Shown here: one piece after another, positions 42,811 to 51,322 of the stretch
How positions within the stretch are numbered: the first letter of the stretch is position 1
How the letters are laid out: every line of letters begins with the position of its first letter
Assembly: GCA_035492775.1 (NCBI GenBank)
Contig: DATJIW010000054.1
Coordinates: 1 to 64,000 of the forward strand
DNA: 64,000 nt
Source of the DNA: DATJFQ01 sp035492775
GTDB taxonomy: Bacteria; Acidobacteriota; Vicinamibacteria; Vicinamibacterales; 2-12-FULL-66-21
Direction: 5' to 3'
Notes under the pieces: model-generated
What the model was told of the DNA's origin: nothing
What the model saw: only the letters and a program-made list of their open reading frames with translations
Database searches by the model: none
Program-made: the position numbers and the translations under genes

Positions 42811-42957
42811 TTGATTTCGTCGGGCAACAGGTTTCGCGTTACCGATGAATTCGAAGTCTACGGCCTGTCGTGGGTGATGGGAATCGGATGGACGGTCGTC
42901 CTGATTTGGTCCGCGACGGCGCTCGGCACGGGCGTCTACCGCGCGCCGCTTTCATGA
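42811..42957 (+). CDS. Possible 48-residue membrane microprotein
   Basis: A short open frame begins with TTG 10 bases after the GcvT-like stop and encodes a charged start (RFRVTDEFEVYG) followed by one membrane helix (VMGIGWTVVLIWSATALGTG). Its end overlaps the 3' end of the convergent Rieske gene. There is no good ribosome site, and I do not recognise the sequence. It could be a remnant of a larger membrane protein. Confidence 0.3.
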   Translation: MISSGNRFRVTDEFEVYGLSWVMGIGWTVVLIWSATALGTGVYRAPLS

Positions 42958-44072
42958 AAGGCCACGATGAACCGATCGAACGCGTAGAGGAGATCTTCGC
43001 GATTCGAATACGGACCCGGCACATATGCGCGTGAGCTGATGCCGGCCTGCGACAGCTCGCAGACATGCCAGTCCTGACGGTTCGTCAGGTCCCAGAACTC
43101 CACGCAGTCCGACGGGTTGAAATCGGCCCGCGCGAGCTCGGACGGCTGAAAGTGCCACTCACAGACGTTGATCGTCCGGTCGACGGCGATCGGCCACAGC
43201 GAGTGCACCATCATGTAGTCCGGATGCAGGCTCAGGAGCATGTTGGGGAAGATCGCGTAGTAATACACCCGGCGGCGATCTTCGGGCGACAATCCTGGCA
43301 GGAACTCGCGGCTGCAGGTGCCATCCCACGTGAGTGTCTGCACGCCCGGGCGCAGGTCCATGCGCCCGCCCATGTAGGTTGGACGCAGCGGTTCGTTTTC
43401 GCCGCTCAGATAGTGCGAGAGCTTGTTGAGCGCCGGGTGCAGATTCGGGCAGTGCAGGCACTCGTTGTAGTTCTGGATAATCAGCTTCCAGTTCGCCTTC
43501 ACGTCGTAGACGATACGTTTGCCGAGGCGGAGGTCCTGCATGCGCCAGTCGCGGAATTTGTCGACGAGCGGCCCGAGTTGTGCCGTGAGCGGTTCCGGAC
43601 CGGATGAGAGATTCAGGAACACGTGACCGTCCCACTCGTCGGCGTGAACGCCGAGCAGGGGGTAGTCGCGCTTGCTGAAGTGCGGTACTTCGTCCATGTG
43701 CGGCGCGCCGATCAGACGACCGTCGAAATCGTACGTCCACGAGTGGTAGGGGCACTGAATGCTCCCGGGAAACTGCCCGGTGGCTTCCGTGCACAGCTGC
43801 GTTCCGCGATGCCTGCACACGTTGTGAAACGCCTGCACCCGTCCGGACTGGCTGCGCGTGACGATGACGTTGTAGCCGTTCAACTGCCGGAGCACGAATT
43901 GCCCCGCGCGCGCGACTTCCTCCGACCGTCCGGCGCAGAACCACATGCGTCCGAACAGACCATCGAGTTCACGCTGGAACAATGCCGGATCCGCGTAGTA
44001 CCGCGCCGGCAGCGTCCTCGCGGTGTCCGGCATGACGTCGCGGGGCTTGACGGCAATCGTGGTGTCGTCCAT
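42936..44072 (-). CDS. Rieske-type oxygenase alpha subunit, amine-demethylase-like
   Basis: A 378-residue oxygenase. The Rieske [2Fe-2S] ligands are in VCRHRG (Cys86, His88) and CPYHSW (Cys107, His110). The mononuclear iron site is in NWKLIIQNYNECLHCPNLHP (His207, His212). This wording is closest to choline monooxygenase, glycine-betaine (GbcA) and stachydrine demethylases. These enzymes remove N-methyl groups as formaldehyde using a separate reductase, which is not in the window. The ATG at 44072 is chosen over a TTG five codons earlier because TATCAT lies exactly six bases upstream. The divergent permease may import the substrate. Confidence 0.88.
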   Translation of the reverse strand: MDDTTIAVKPRDVMPDTARTLPARYYADPALFQRELDGLFGRMWFCAGRSEEVARAGQFVLRQLNGYNVIVTRSQSGRVQAFHNVCRHRGTQLCTEATGQFPGSIQCPYHSWTYDFDGRLIGAPHMDEVPHFSKRDYPLLGVHADEWDGHVFLNLSSGPEPLTAQLGPLVDKFRDWRMQDLRLGKRIVYDVKANWKLIIQNYNECLHCPNLHPALNKLSHYLSGENEPLRPTYMGGRMDLRPGVQTLTWDGTCSREFLPGLSPEDRRRVYYYAIFPNMLLSLHPDYMMVHSLWPIAVDRTINVCEWHFQPSELARADFNPSDCVEFWDLTNRQDWHVCELSQAGISSRAYVPGPYSNREDLLYAFDRFIVAFHESGAR

Positions 44073-44078
44073 GTGGTC

Positions 44079-44084
44079 ATGATA
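44079..44084 (-). promoter_or_regulatory. -10 hexamer for leaderless Rieske gene
   Basis: On the minus strand TATCAT ends six bases before the ATG at 44072. The same bases, read on the plus strand, run into TACAAC seven bases before the GTG of the divergent permease at 44096, so two leaderless promoters may overlap. Confidence 0.45.
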
Positions 44085-44095
44085 CAACCCTGCAC

Positions 44096-45406
44096 GTGAC
44101 CGGAACAGGAGCGCTCCCAGAGGGCGGCCTGAAGCGCGTGCTCGGCCGATGGGACCTCACGGCCATCGGCGTCAATCAGGTGATCGGCGGCGCGATCTTC
44201 GCGATGCCGGCGGTCGTTGCCGCACGAGCGGGCGTGTGGAGCGCGTGGTTGATCGTTGCCGTTGGCGCGGTGTCGCTGCTGATCGCCGCATGCTTCGCCG
44301 AGGTGTCCAGCCGCTTCGACGCGACCGGTGGTCCCTACGTCTACACGCGTACGTCGTTCGGCCGTTTCCTCGGATTCGAGGTCGGCTGGATGCAGTGGTT
44401 CACCCGCGTTGCGAGCTGGGCGTCGGTCATCAACGTGCTGGTCTCGTCTCTCGGGTTCTACTGGCCGCTGCTGACGACGGGCGCCCTCCGCCTCGTCCTG
44501 CTGGCCGTCATCATTGCCGTGCTCGCCGGCATCAACATCGCCGGCATTCGGCAGAGCGCGTGGGTCGTGAACGGCCTCACGATCGGCAAGCTTGCACCCA
44601 TCGTCCTCTTCATCGCCGTGGGACTTCCGGCTGTCGACCCGGCACGGCTGCATGCCGTCCATTCCCTGTCGCCTGGCGACGCCGCCGCGACGGCGCTCCT
44701 GCTCGTGTACACCTTCGGCGGCTACGAGGTGATTCCGGTGCCGGCGGGGGAGGCGAAAGATCCGCGGCATGCCGTACCCTTTGCGCTCATTGCGACGATC
44801 GTTGTGGTTACCGTCGTCTTCTTAGGCGCGCAGATCGTCTCGCTCGGGACGTTGCCGGACCTGGCCTCGTCGAAAACGCCGCTGGCCGATGCGTCCGCGC
44901 TGTTCATGGGCAGCGCCGGGGCCGCGCTGATCACAGTCGGCGCCGTCATCTCTACCCTCGGCAACAACATGGGGCAGGCGCTGTCGGGATCGCGCATGCT
45001 CTTCGCGCTCGCCGACAAAGGTGACTTGCCGGCGTTTATCGGACGCGTCGATCCCCGGTTCCGGACACCGGTGAACGCAATCCTCGTGACGGCTGTCGTC
45101 TCGTTCGTGCTCGCCGCAACGGGTACGTTCGTGACGATGGCTGCTGCCAGCGCGGTGAGCCGTCTGTTCATTTATTTCTTCACGTGCGCGGCCGTGCTGC
45201 GGCTGCGGCGGACGTCAGGCGCCGCCCCTTTCCGGGTGCCGCTCGGGCCCGTGATTCCTCTGGTGGCGATCGCCATCGTTGCCGCAATCCTCTTCGGCGC
45301 AACGACGGAACAGAAAGTCGGCGGGCTCGCGACGGTCGCGGCGGGCGCCGCATTCTTTGCCGTCGCCGTGTGGAACGGACGGCGCGAGCGCCGGAAGTCA
45401 TGGTAG
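44096..45406 (+). CDS. APC-family amino acid/amine permease
   Basis: A 436-residue inner-membrane transporter with twelve hydrophobic segments. DLTAIGVNQVIGGAIFAMPA (about residue 20) is the unwound TM1 substrate site of the APC superfamily, GPYVYTRTSFGRFLGFEVGW (about residue 79) the TM3 region, and VYTFGGYEVIPVPAGEAKDP (about residue 203) the TM6 region. The start is GTG at 44096 without a ribosome site. It is divergent from the Rieske gene with 23 bases between the start codons, which suggests shared control and a methylated amine or amino acid as substrate. The next gene starts nine bases after its stop. Confidence 0.87.
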   Translation: MTGTGALPEGGLKRVLGRWDLTAIGVNQVIGGAIFAMPAVVAARAGVWSAWLIVAVGAVSLLIAACFAEVSSRFDATGGPYVYTRTSFGRFLGFEVGWMQWFTRVASWASVINVLVSSLGFYWPLLTTGALRLVLLAVIIAVLAGINIAGIRQSAWVVNGLTIGKLAPIVLFIAVGLPAVDPARLHAVHSLSPGDAAATALLLVYTFGGYEVIPVPAGEAKDPRHAVPFALIATIVVVTVVFLGAQIVSLGTLPDLASSKTPLADASALFMGSAGAALITVGAVISTLGNNMGQALSGSRMLFALADKGDLPAFIGRVDPRFRTPVNAILVTAVVSFVLAATGTFVTMAAASAVSRLFIYFFTCAAVLRLRRTSGAAPFRVPLGPVIPLVAIAIVAAILFGATTEQKVGGLATVAAGAAFFAVAVWNGRRERRKSW

Positions 45407-45415
45407 AAATGCGCG

Positions 45416-46783
45416 ATGGTCCCGCGTCGTCATCGTCTGCTGCTTCCGTTCTTCTTGACTACTCTCGCCGGTGCAACTCCCGCTCAGCGCGCCGCGGCAA
45501 CGCTCACACCGCAGGATCTCGCCCGGCTGTGGGACGCCGAGCACGTATCGCCGCCGCTGCCGCCGCTCATCGATCACGCCGACGTTCAACGACGTCTGCA
45601 TGCGCTCTCGGAACGCAATGCGAATCTCTTTCAGATCGAGACCGTCGGCCAGTCCGTCGAAGGACGCTCGATCGACATGGTCACGATCGGCCGCGGATCG
45701 CGGAGGGTGCTCCTGTGGTCGCAGATGCACGGCGACGAGCCGACGGCAACGGCCGCCATCTTCGACGTTTTTGCGTATCTCGACCGGCACCCGGACGACC
45801 AAACCGTCCAGCGGATGCTCTCCGCGCTGACGCTCTATGTGATCCCGATGCTGAATCCTGACGGCGCGGAACGCTTCCAGCGGCGAAACGCACAGGGCAT
45901 CGACATCAACCGCGACGCGCTGCGGGCGCAGACCCCGGAAGGCCGCGCCCTGAAAGCGGTCCGCGATCGTTTCAACCCCTCCGTCGGCTTCAATCTGCAC
46001 AACGAAAACTGGCGCACCTCCGTCGGCGATCCGCCGAAGCCCGCATCGATTTCGCTCCTGTCGGTGGCGTACGACAAAGCGCTCGATGAGAACGCCGGTC
46101 GTCGGCTGACCGAGAAGCTCTGTGCCGTGATTCGCGATTCGCTCGAGCCGTTTGCCTCGGGGCAGATTGGACGCTACGACGATGCGTTCGAAGTGCGCGC
46201 GTACGGCGACAACCTGACGCTCTGGGGGACGCCCGTCGTGCTGATCGAGACAGGCCCCTATCCGTCCGCTGATCCGGATCCGCCGCTCGTCAGGATGAAT
46301 TTCGTGGCGATTCTTTCCGCGCTGGATGCGCTCGCAACCGGTCGTGTGGACAAGGCCGACACATCCCGATACGAATCGCTGCCCGTGAACGAATCCCGCT
46401 TGTTGACGGTCCTCGTGAGCAACGCGACGGTCGTCAATGGAGCGGGCGTTCCGCCGTTCACCGCCGACATCGGCATCAACGTCAACAGGCGCGTCCGGAT
46501 CGTTGACGGCAAACGAACGTTGGTGCGTATCGGCACGATCGACGATCTTGGCGATCTGCGCACGGATGGTGCCATGCGAACGATCGACGCGACCGGTCTC
46601 GTTGTCGCGCCGCTTTACGATCCGGCGGTCCAGGAAGGTCAGGAGATCACGCTGCCGGACTGGGCGTCGCGGCCCTCCGGTCCCACGATTGCCACAGGCC
46701 AGCCGGGAGCGCTGCTGTTCCTTCGTCCCCTGGACGGCGGCCGGTATCGCGTGCAGATGATCCTGACCGCCGAGGAGAAGTAA
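45416..46783 (+). CDS. Secreted M14-family zinc carboxypeptidase
   Basis: A 455-residue exported peptidase. The signal peptide spans about 25 residues. SQMHGDEPTATAA (about residue 103) gives the zinc His and Glu, NPDGAERFQRRNAQGIDINRD (in part, about residue 144) the Arg/Asn block, LHNEN (about residue 195) the third zinc ligand and LIETGPYPS (about residue 277) the catalytic Glu. All are present. About 170 residues of beta-rich sequence follow. It lies between the permease and an amidohydrolase on the same strand with short gaps, so an operon for peptide breakdown and uptake is plausible. Confidence 0.9.
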   Translation: MVPRRHRLLLPFFLTTLAGATPAQRAAATLTPQDLARLWDAEHVSPPLPPLIDHADVQRRLHALSERNANLFQIETVGQSVEGRSIDMVTIGRGSRRVLLWSQMHGDEPTATAAIFDVFAYLDRHPDDQTVQRMLSALTLYVIPMLNPDGAERFQRRNAQGIDINRDALRAQTPEGRALKAVRDRFNPSVGFNLHNENWRTSVGDPPKPASISLLSVAYDKALDENAGRRLTEKLCAVIRDSLEPFASGQIGRYDDAFEVRAYGDNLTLWGTPVVLIETGPYPSADPDPPLVRMNFVAILSALDALATGRVDKADTSRYESLPVNESRLLTVLVSNATVVNGAGVPPFTADIGINVNRRVRIVDGKRTLVRIGTIDDLGDLRTDGAMRTIDATGLVVAPLYDPAVQEGQEITLPDWASRPSGPTIATGQPGALLFLRPLDGGRYRVQMILTAEEK

Positions 46784-46785
46784 CC

Positions 46786-48066
46786 GTGCAAAGAGCGTTT
46801 TTGTGTGCCGCACTCCTGATTCCCACCGTCCTTGCCGCACAGGCACAGCCCACGGCGCAGGACCAGGCGGTGACGGTCCTCCGACCGGCCCGCGTATTCG
46901 ACGGCGATGCGATCCATGAGGGCTGGGCCGTCCGCGTGCGCGGAGATCGGATCGAAGCCGCCGGACCGAGCGCTTCCATCGATGCCACCGGCGCCGCCGT
47001 CGTCAACATGCCGGATACGACGCTGACGCCGGGGCTCGTCGAGGCGCATTCGCACGTGCTGCTGCATCCGTACAACGAGACGGTCTGGAACGACCAGGTG
47101 TTGCACGAGGGCATCGGCCTACGGGTTGCGCGAGCAACGAATCACTTGCGCGCCACGCTGATGGCCGGCTTCACGCTCATCAGGGACCTTGGAACCGAAG
47201 GGGCGGGATACGCTGACGTGGAACTGAAGGAGGCCGTCGAGCAGGGAATCATCCCCGGCCCGCGGATGCTCGTTTCCACGAGAGCGATCGTTGCAACGGG
47301 CGCCTACGGGCCCAAAGGATTCGCCCTCGAATGGCGAGTGCCGCAGGGAGCGGAGGAGACCGACGGTGACAACGTGATCCACACCGTACGCGACCAAATC
47401 GGCCACGGCGCCGACTGGATCAAGATCTACGCGGACTATCGCTGGGGCGCGCACGGCGAAGCCGAGCCGACGTTCTCCGAACAGGAGCTGCGCATGATGG
47501 TGGAAACGGCGCGCAGCAGCGGACGCCCCGTCACGGTCCATTCGACGACGCCGGAAGGGATGCGCCGATCGGTGATGGCCGGCGTCGAGACCATCGAGCA
47601 TGGCGACGACGGGACGCCTGAAGTTTTCAAGTTGATGAAGGAGCACGGCGTTGCGCTGTGCCCGACGCTTGCGGCAGGCGACGCGACCTCGCAGTACGCG
47701 GGATGGAAGAAGGGGTCGTCGCCGGAACCGGCGTCGATTACGCGGAAGCGCGCGAGCTTCAAGGCGGCGCTCGACGCCGGCGTCACGATCATCAACGGCA
47801 GCGACGTCGGCGTGTTCACGCACGGCGACAACGCGCGCGAGCTCGACATGCTGGTCGCCTACGGCATGACGCCGATCGACGCGCTCCGCAGCGCGACGTC
47901 AATCGCCACGCGCGTGCTGCACATGGATACCCGCATTGGAACGATCAAGCCGGGCATGCTCGCGGATCTGGCGGCCTTCGACGGTGACCCGACGCGCGAC
48001 ATCTCGGCGTTGCACCATGTCAGGTTCGTGATGAAGGGGGGAACGGTCTACCGCCCGTTCCAGTAG
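46786..48066 (+). CDS. Secreted metal-dependent amidohydrolase
   Basis: A 426-residue protein of the imidazolonepropionase/prolidase-like group. After a signal peptide (cleavage near LAAQAQ) come EAHSHVLLH (about residue 86; metal HxH), DWIKIYADY (bridging Lys, about 206), TVHSTT (about 247), IEHGDD (about 265) and GSDVGVF (about 340; catalytic Asp). All five metal or catalytic positions are present. The GTG at 46786 is two bases after the previous stop and follows GAGGAGAAG, a strong ribosome site. Xaa-Pro dipeptides or other amides are possible substrates. Confidence 0.9.
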   Translation: MQRAFLCAALLIPTVLAAQAQPTAQDQAVTVLRPARVFDGDAIHEGWAVRVRGDRIEAAGPSASIDATGAAVVNMPDTTLTPGLVEAHSHVLLHPYNETVWNDQVLHEGIGLRVARATNHLRATLMAGFTLIRDLGTEGAGYADVELKEAVEQGIIPGPRMLVSTRAIVATGAYGPKGFALEWRVPQGAEETDGDNVIHTVRDQIGHGADWIKIYADYRWGAHGEAEPTFSEQELRMMVETARSSGRPVTVHSTTPEGMRRSVMAGVETIEHGDDGTPEVFKLMKEHGVALCPTLAAGDATSQYAGWKKGSSPEPASITRKRASFKAALDAGVTIINGSDVGVFTHGDNARELDMLVAYGMTPIDALRSATSIATRVLHMDTRIGTIKPGMLADLAAFDGDPTRDISALHHVRFVMKGGTVYRPFQ

Positions 48067-48091
48067 CGTCGGCTTAAGGGCTGCCCGCCGG

Positions 48092-49699
48092 TTACGAAGT
48101 CTTGCGGCGGTAGACGACCCGGCCGTCGATGACCGTGACGTCGACGGTCGCCGATGCAATCGATTCCGGCGGCATCTTGAAGATGTCGCCGGAGACCACG
48201 ACGAAGTCGGCCAGCATGCCGTGCTCGAGCGTCCCCTTGCGGCGCTCGTCGAACGATGCCCAGGCCGCCCCGGCCGTCCAGGCATTGATCGCTGCCTTCA
48301 GCGCCAGTTCCTGGTCTGGAGCCATATGGCGCTCCACGATTGCCGCAATGCTGGCGAGCGGATTCACCAATCCATCAGGTGCGTCGGTGCCGAACGCCAG
48401 GTGCGCGCCAGCCGATTGCAGTGAGCGGGCCGGCCAGTGAAGGACGTCCAGCGACGGTTGATCGGCGCCCGTCTGGTGGTCGTCGGCCGCGCCGGCGAGC
48501 TCCGACGGGAACAGGACGGCCAGCCATTTGCCGGACTTGAACGCGTGGAGGTCGTCCGCGTTGACGTCCTGCGCGCCTTCGAGTCTGTGGCGACGATCCG
48601 CGCTGCGGTTGGTGTTCGTGCGCGCCGCGGCCTCGAAGGCGTGCAGCGCGTCGTGCACCGATGTCTCGTCTGGCGTTTCGACTGCGACCTGCCAATCCTG
48701 CCTATCGATTGCGACGACGGTCTTCGCCAGTTCCGCCGCCGGCTCGCCGGCTCTCACGTAAGCCACGCCGGTCTTGATGAGCGGATCGTCGGGGAACTCC
48801 CGGGCGATGTCCGTCAGGTTTGCCGCCGCGCCCGGTCCCGCGGCCACGGGTACGCCGATGTAGACGCGGACGTCTTCGCGTGCGTGCGTGTCGGCCCGCA
48901 GTGCCTTGTACAAGTCGATGTCCGACGGCTGCTCGACGAAATCGTGGACGCTCGTGATGCCGTGCCGCGGCGCGTCGTCCAGCGCTGTGGAGAGCGCCTC
49001 GGCGCGATCGTCGCGGGACGGCCGCGGCATCGAACGCCGCAACAGATCCAGCGCGGATCCTCGGAGCACTCCCGTCGGCTCGCCCCGCCGGTCGCGCTCG
49101 ATGTCGCTGGCTTCGGTCCGTGTGCGCCGCGTGATGCCCGCCGCACGGAGCGCCGCGGAGTTGACCCACGCTGCGGCGCGGTCCTGCGACATGATCACGA
49201 CGGGCCGATCGGCGACGATGCCGTCGAGTTGCGACTTTGTCGCGTCGGCAAAGGAGGATGGAATCCAGCCCCGGCCGGTGATCCACGCCGACTCCGGATG
49301 CGTTTCTGCCCAGCCCGTAAGGCGTTCGGCAACGTCGTCGAGCGTCGCCGCGCCGGCGAAGTTGACCTCCTGCTGCGCCAGCCCGGACGCGATGAGCGAC
49401 GCGTGCGCGTCGTTGAATCCCGGAAGAACGGCGCCCCCGTTCGCGTCGATGACCTCCGTCTGTGGACGGCGATAGCGCATCACCTCGCGATCGCTGCCGA
49501 CCCGGAGGATCGTGTTTCCGCGGACCGCGATGGCCTGCGCTATCGTGCCGTGGGCGTCGGCCGTGTAGACGTGTGCGTTGTGGATGATGAGATCGACGGG
49601 GCCCGAACTATCGTCCCGCTGCGCGCCGACGATCAGTCCCGCAATGAGGGTGGCGGAGACGATCGCAACGACAACGTATGTGGTAAGGCGCGCGGCCAT
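48092..49699 (-). CDS. Degenerate YtcJ-like amidohydrolase, membrane-anchored
   Basis: A 535-residue protein. The N-terminus is one membrane helix (TTYVVVAIVSATLIAGLIVG). The rest follows the YtcJ family: LPGFNDAHASL (about residue 92), ITGRGWIPSSF (about 139), TSVHDFVEQ and FGTDAPDGLVNPLASI (about 445). Metal ligands are eroded: the family PGFIDSHVHL has Ser for the second His, the HAIGDRAN loop reads ETPDETS, and RIEHAQ reads RLEGAQ. Only the first His and the late Asp remain. The frame is whole and translation signals are good (GGGGGAGGGG before ATG), so it is expressed, but classical amidohydrolase chemistry is unlikely. Confidence 0.75.
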   Translation of the reverse strand: MAARLTTYVVVAIVSATLIAGLIVGAQRDDSSGPVDLIIHNAHVYTADAHGTIAQAIAVRGNTILRVGSDREVMRYRRPQTEVIDANGGAVLPGFNDAHASLIASGLAQQEVNFAGAATLDDVAERLTGWAETHPESAWITGRGWIPSSFADATKSQLDGIVADRPVVIMSQDRAAAWVNSAALRAAGITRRTRTEASDIERDRRGEPTGVLRGSALDLLRRSMPRPSRDDRAEALSTALDDAPRHGITSVHDFVEQPSDIDLYKALRADTHAREDVRVYIGVPVAAGPGAAANLTDIAREFPDDPLIKTGVAYVRAGEPAAELAKTVVAIDRQDWQVAVETPDETSVHDALHAFEAAARTNTNRSADRRHRLEGAQDVNADDLHAFKSGKWLAVLFPSELAGAADDHQTGADQPSLDVLHWPARSLQSAGAHLAFGTDAPDGLVNPLASIAAIVERHMAPDQELALKAAINAWTAGAAWASFDERRKGTLEHGMLADFVVVSGDIFKMPPESIASATVDVTVIDGRVVYRRKTS

Positions 49700-49720
49700 G
49701 CCCCTCCCCCGAGAGAAGGC

Positions 49721-49726
49721 ATTCTA
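49721..49726 (-). promoter_or_regulatory. -10 hexamer before the YtcJ-like gene
   Basis: TAGAAT on the minus strand lies 21 bases before the ATG at 49699, with the ribosome site at 49710-49701 between them. Divergent to it, TAGAGT (49761-49766) may serve the gene at 49781. Confidence 0.4.
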
Positions 49727-49780
49727 CCCTACCAGGCCGGGCTGCAGCCGTCGCGCGTAGTAGAGTCTGGGACGAGCGTC

Positions 49781-50707
49781 ATGGACATCGCCATACTCGG
49801 CTCCGGTGCTGTGGGGGGGTATTACGGCGCGCGGCTCGCCCGCGCAGGAGAAAACGTCACGTTCGTCGCTCGCGGCGCGCATCTGGCGGCAATCCGCGAG
49901 CGGGGTCTCGCCGTCCGCAGCCCGCTCGGGGACCTCGTCGTCTCGGCCGGCGCCGAAGAGGAAACCGCTCGCATCGGACCTGTGGACGTCGTCATCGTGG
50001 CGGTCAAGGCTTACGACAACGCCGTTGCGCTCCCGATGATCCGCCCCCTGCTTGGCGATCGCACGGTTGTCCTGACCCTGCAGAACGGCGTCGACAGCGC
50101 TGCCGAAGTGGCGGCGGTCGCCGGCGAAACCCGGACGCTCGGCGGGACGACGTACATCGCCACGGCGCTCGAATCGCCTGGCGTCATCGTGCAAACAGGA
50201 ACACACCGGCGGGTGGTGTTCGGCGAAGTGTTTGGCGTTCTGCCGCGGCTCTCGGATCGCGTGCGGCAGCTGCAGGAGGCGATGGCGCGCGCGGACATTC
50301 AGGCCGAAGCCGTCGCCGACGCGCGGGTGCCGATCTGGGAGAAGTTCATCCTGCTTGCCGCGGTCTCCGGATTCTGCGGCGCTTCGCGGCTGCCAATAGG
50401 GCCGCTCTGGGGGGATCCGGTTACACGGGCGCGTTTCATCGACGCGTGCCGTGAGGTCGAGCGCGTTGCGCGCGCCGAAGGCGTCCCGGTCGCGACCGAC
50501 GTCATCGATCGCATCCCCGCTTACGTGGACAGCATTCCAGGTTCGATGCGCGCATCGTTGCTGATCGATCTGGCGCAGGGAAAACGGATCGAAGTGGAAT
50601 CGCTGCAGGGATCCGTCGTCCGGCGCGGCGAGCGCGCCGGCGTACCGACGCCGATCATGGCGACGCTCTACGCGCTTCTGCGCCCGCACGCGGGAGGCAA
50701 GATATGA
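49781..50707 (+). CDS. Ketopantoate reductase (PanE/ApbA) family protein
   Basis: A 308-residue NADPH oxidoreductase. ILGSGAVGGYYGARLARAG (5-23) binds NADPH, VIVAVKAYDNAVAL (about residue 71) holds the catalytic Lys, and QNGVDSAAEVA (about residue 100) is typical. The C-terminal helical domain contains SMRASLLIDLAQGKRIEVES with Ser and Glu of the pantoate site. It could be the vitamin B5 reductase PanE or one of the many paralogs; no other pantothenate gene is present. The ATG at 49781 is the family start. The stop codon lies within a terminator hairpin. Confidence 0.88.
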   Translation: MDIAILGSGAVGGYYGARLARAGENVTFVARGAHLAAIRERGLAVRSPLGDLVVSAGAEEETARIGPVDVVIVAVKAYDNAVALPMIRPLLGDRTVVLTLQNGVDSAAEVAAVAGETRTLGGTTYIATALESPGVIVQTGTHRRVVFGEVFGVLPRLSDRVRQLQEAMARADIQAEAVADARVPIWEKFILLAAVSGFCGASRLPIGPLWGDPVTRARFIDACREVERVARAEGVPVATDVIDRIPAYVDSIPGSMRASLLIDLAQGKRIEVESLQGSVVRRGERAGVPTPIMATLYALLRPHAGGKI

Positions 50708-50731
50708 ATTGGTGAGTCGATCACCAATTCA
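50705..50731. terminator. 11-bp perfect hairpin between convergent genes
   Basis: TGAATTGGTGA (50705-50715), a GTCGA loop, and TCACCAATTCA (50721-50731) form a perfect stem. The TGA stop of the ketopantoate-reductase-like gene is the first triplet of the stem. The cysteine dioxygenase gene ends at 50756 on the other strand. There is no long T-tract; the stem itself is A/T-rich at its base. Confidence 0.6.
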
Positions 50732-50755
50732 GCACTTCACGAATTCGCCGCTTCG

Positions 50756-51322
50756 TTACGAGTGGAACGAGAGTTCCTTGCGCATCCGGCGCCACGCGCC
50801 GTCCGGCTGCGGTTCGAACACATGGCAATGCGTCATGTCACCGCCGTAGACGTGCAGGGTCACAGACGGTGAGTCCGAGAGGTTGCCCAGCGTGTGGTAC
50901 TCGAACGGCGGGATCAGGCAGCCTGCGGCGCCGCGGCCTGCCTGAATGCAATTCTGCTGCGCAAAACGAAACTCTCCGTCCTGCTCGGAAAGCAAATCGT
51001 ACTGCGCCACTTCCATCGTGCCGTCCATCACGCACTCGACGCACCAGATGCCGGCGTGGTCGTGGAGCGCCGTCTTCTGTCCGGGACCCCACGTCATCAC
51101 GACCATCGAATAGCGGCCCTGCGGATCCCGGTACAGCAGCCGGCGGGCGTACGTGTCGGTGCGCGGCTGGCGCAGGCTGTCCGGAATCTCGAGCGCGCCG
51201 GTCCTGAGGCCGTCCTGCAAAACGTGCTTCACGATGTCGGTCAGGCGCGAAAGCGGCTGCACGGTCACCGCTTCGTCCAGCTGCTGGCGGACATCGGTAT
51301 TGAGAAGTGCTGAATCGCTCAC
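50756..51322 (-). CDS. Cysteine dioxygenase family protein
   Basis: A 188-residue cupin. GPGQKTALHDHAGIWCVECV (about residues 79-98) gives the His-x-His of the iron site and the Cys next to it, and a third His is expected in FEYHTLGNLS (about residue 146). The family oxidises cysteine to cysteine sulfinate. GTG at 51322 follows GGAGGCGAC and overlaps the stop of the persulfide dioxygenase-like gene (GTGA); the longer frame reads back into that gene. It is last in a minus-strand sulfur operon; a related thiol such as 3-mercaptopropionate is possible as substrate. Confidence 0.88.
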   Translation of the reverse strand: MSDSALLNTDVRQQLDEAVTVQPLSRLTDIVKHVLQDGLRTGALEIPDSLRQPRTDTYARRLLYRDPQGRYSMVVMTWGPGQKTALHDHAGIWCVECVMDGTMEVAQYDLLSEQDGEFRFAQQNCIQAGRGAAGCLIPPFEYHTLGNLSDSPSVTLHVYGGDMTHCHVFEPQPDGAWRRMRKELSFHS

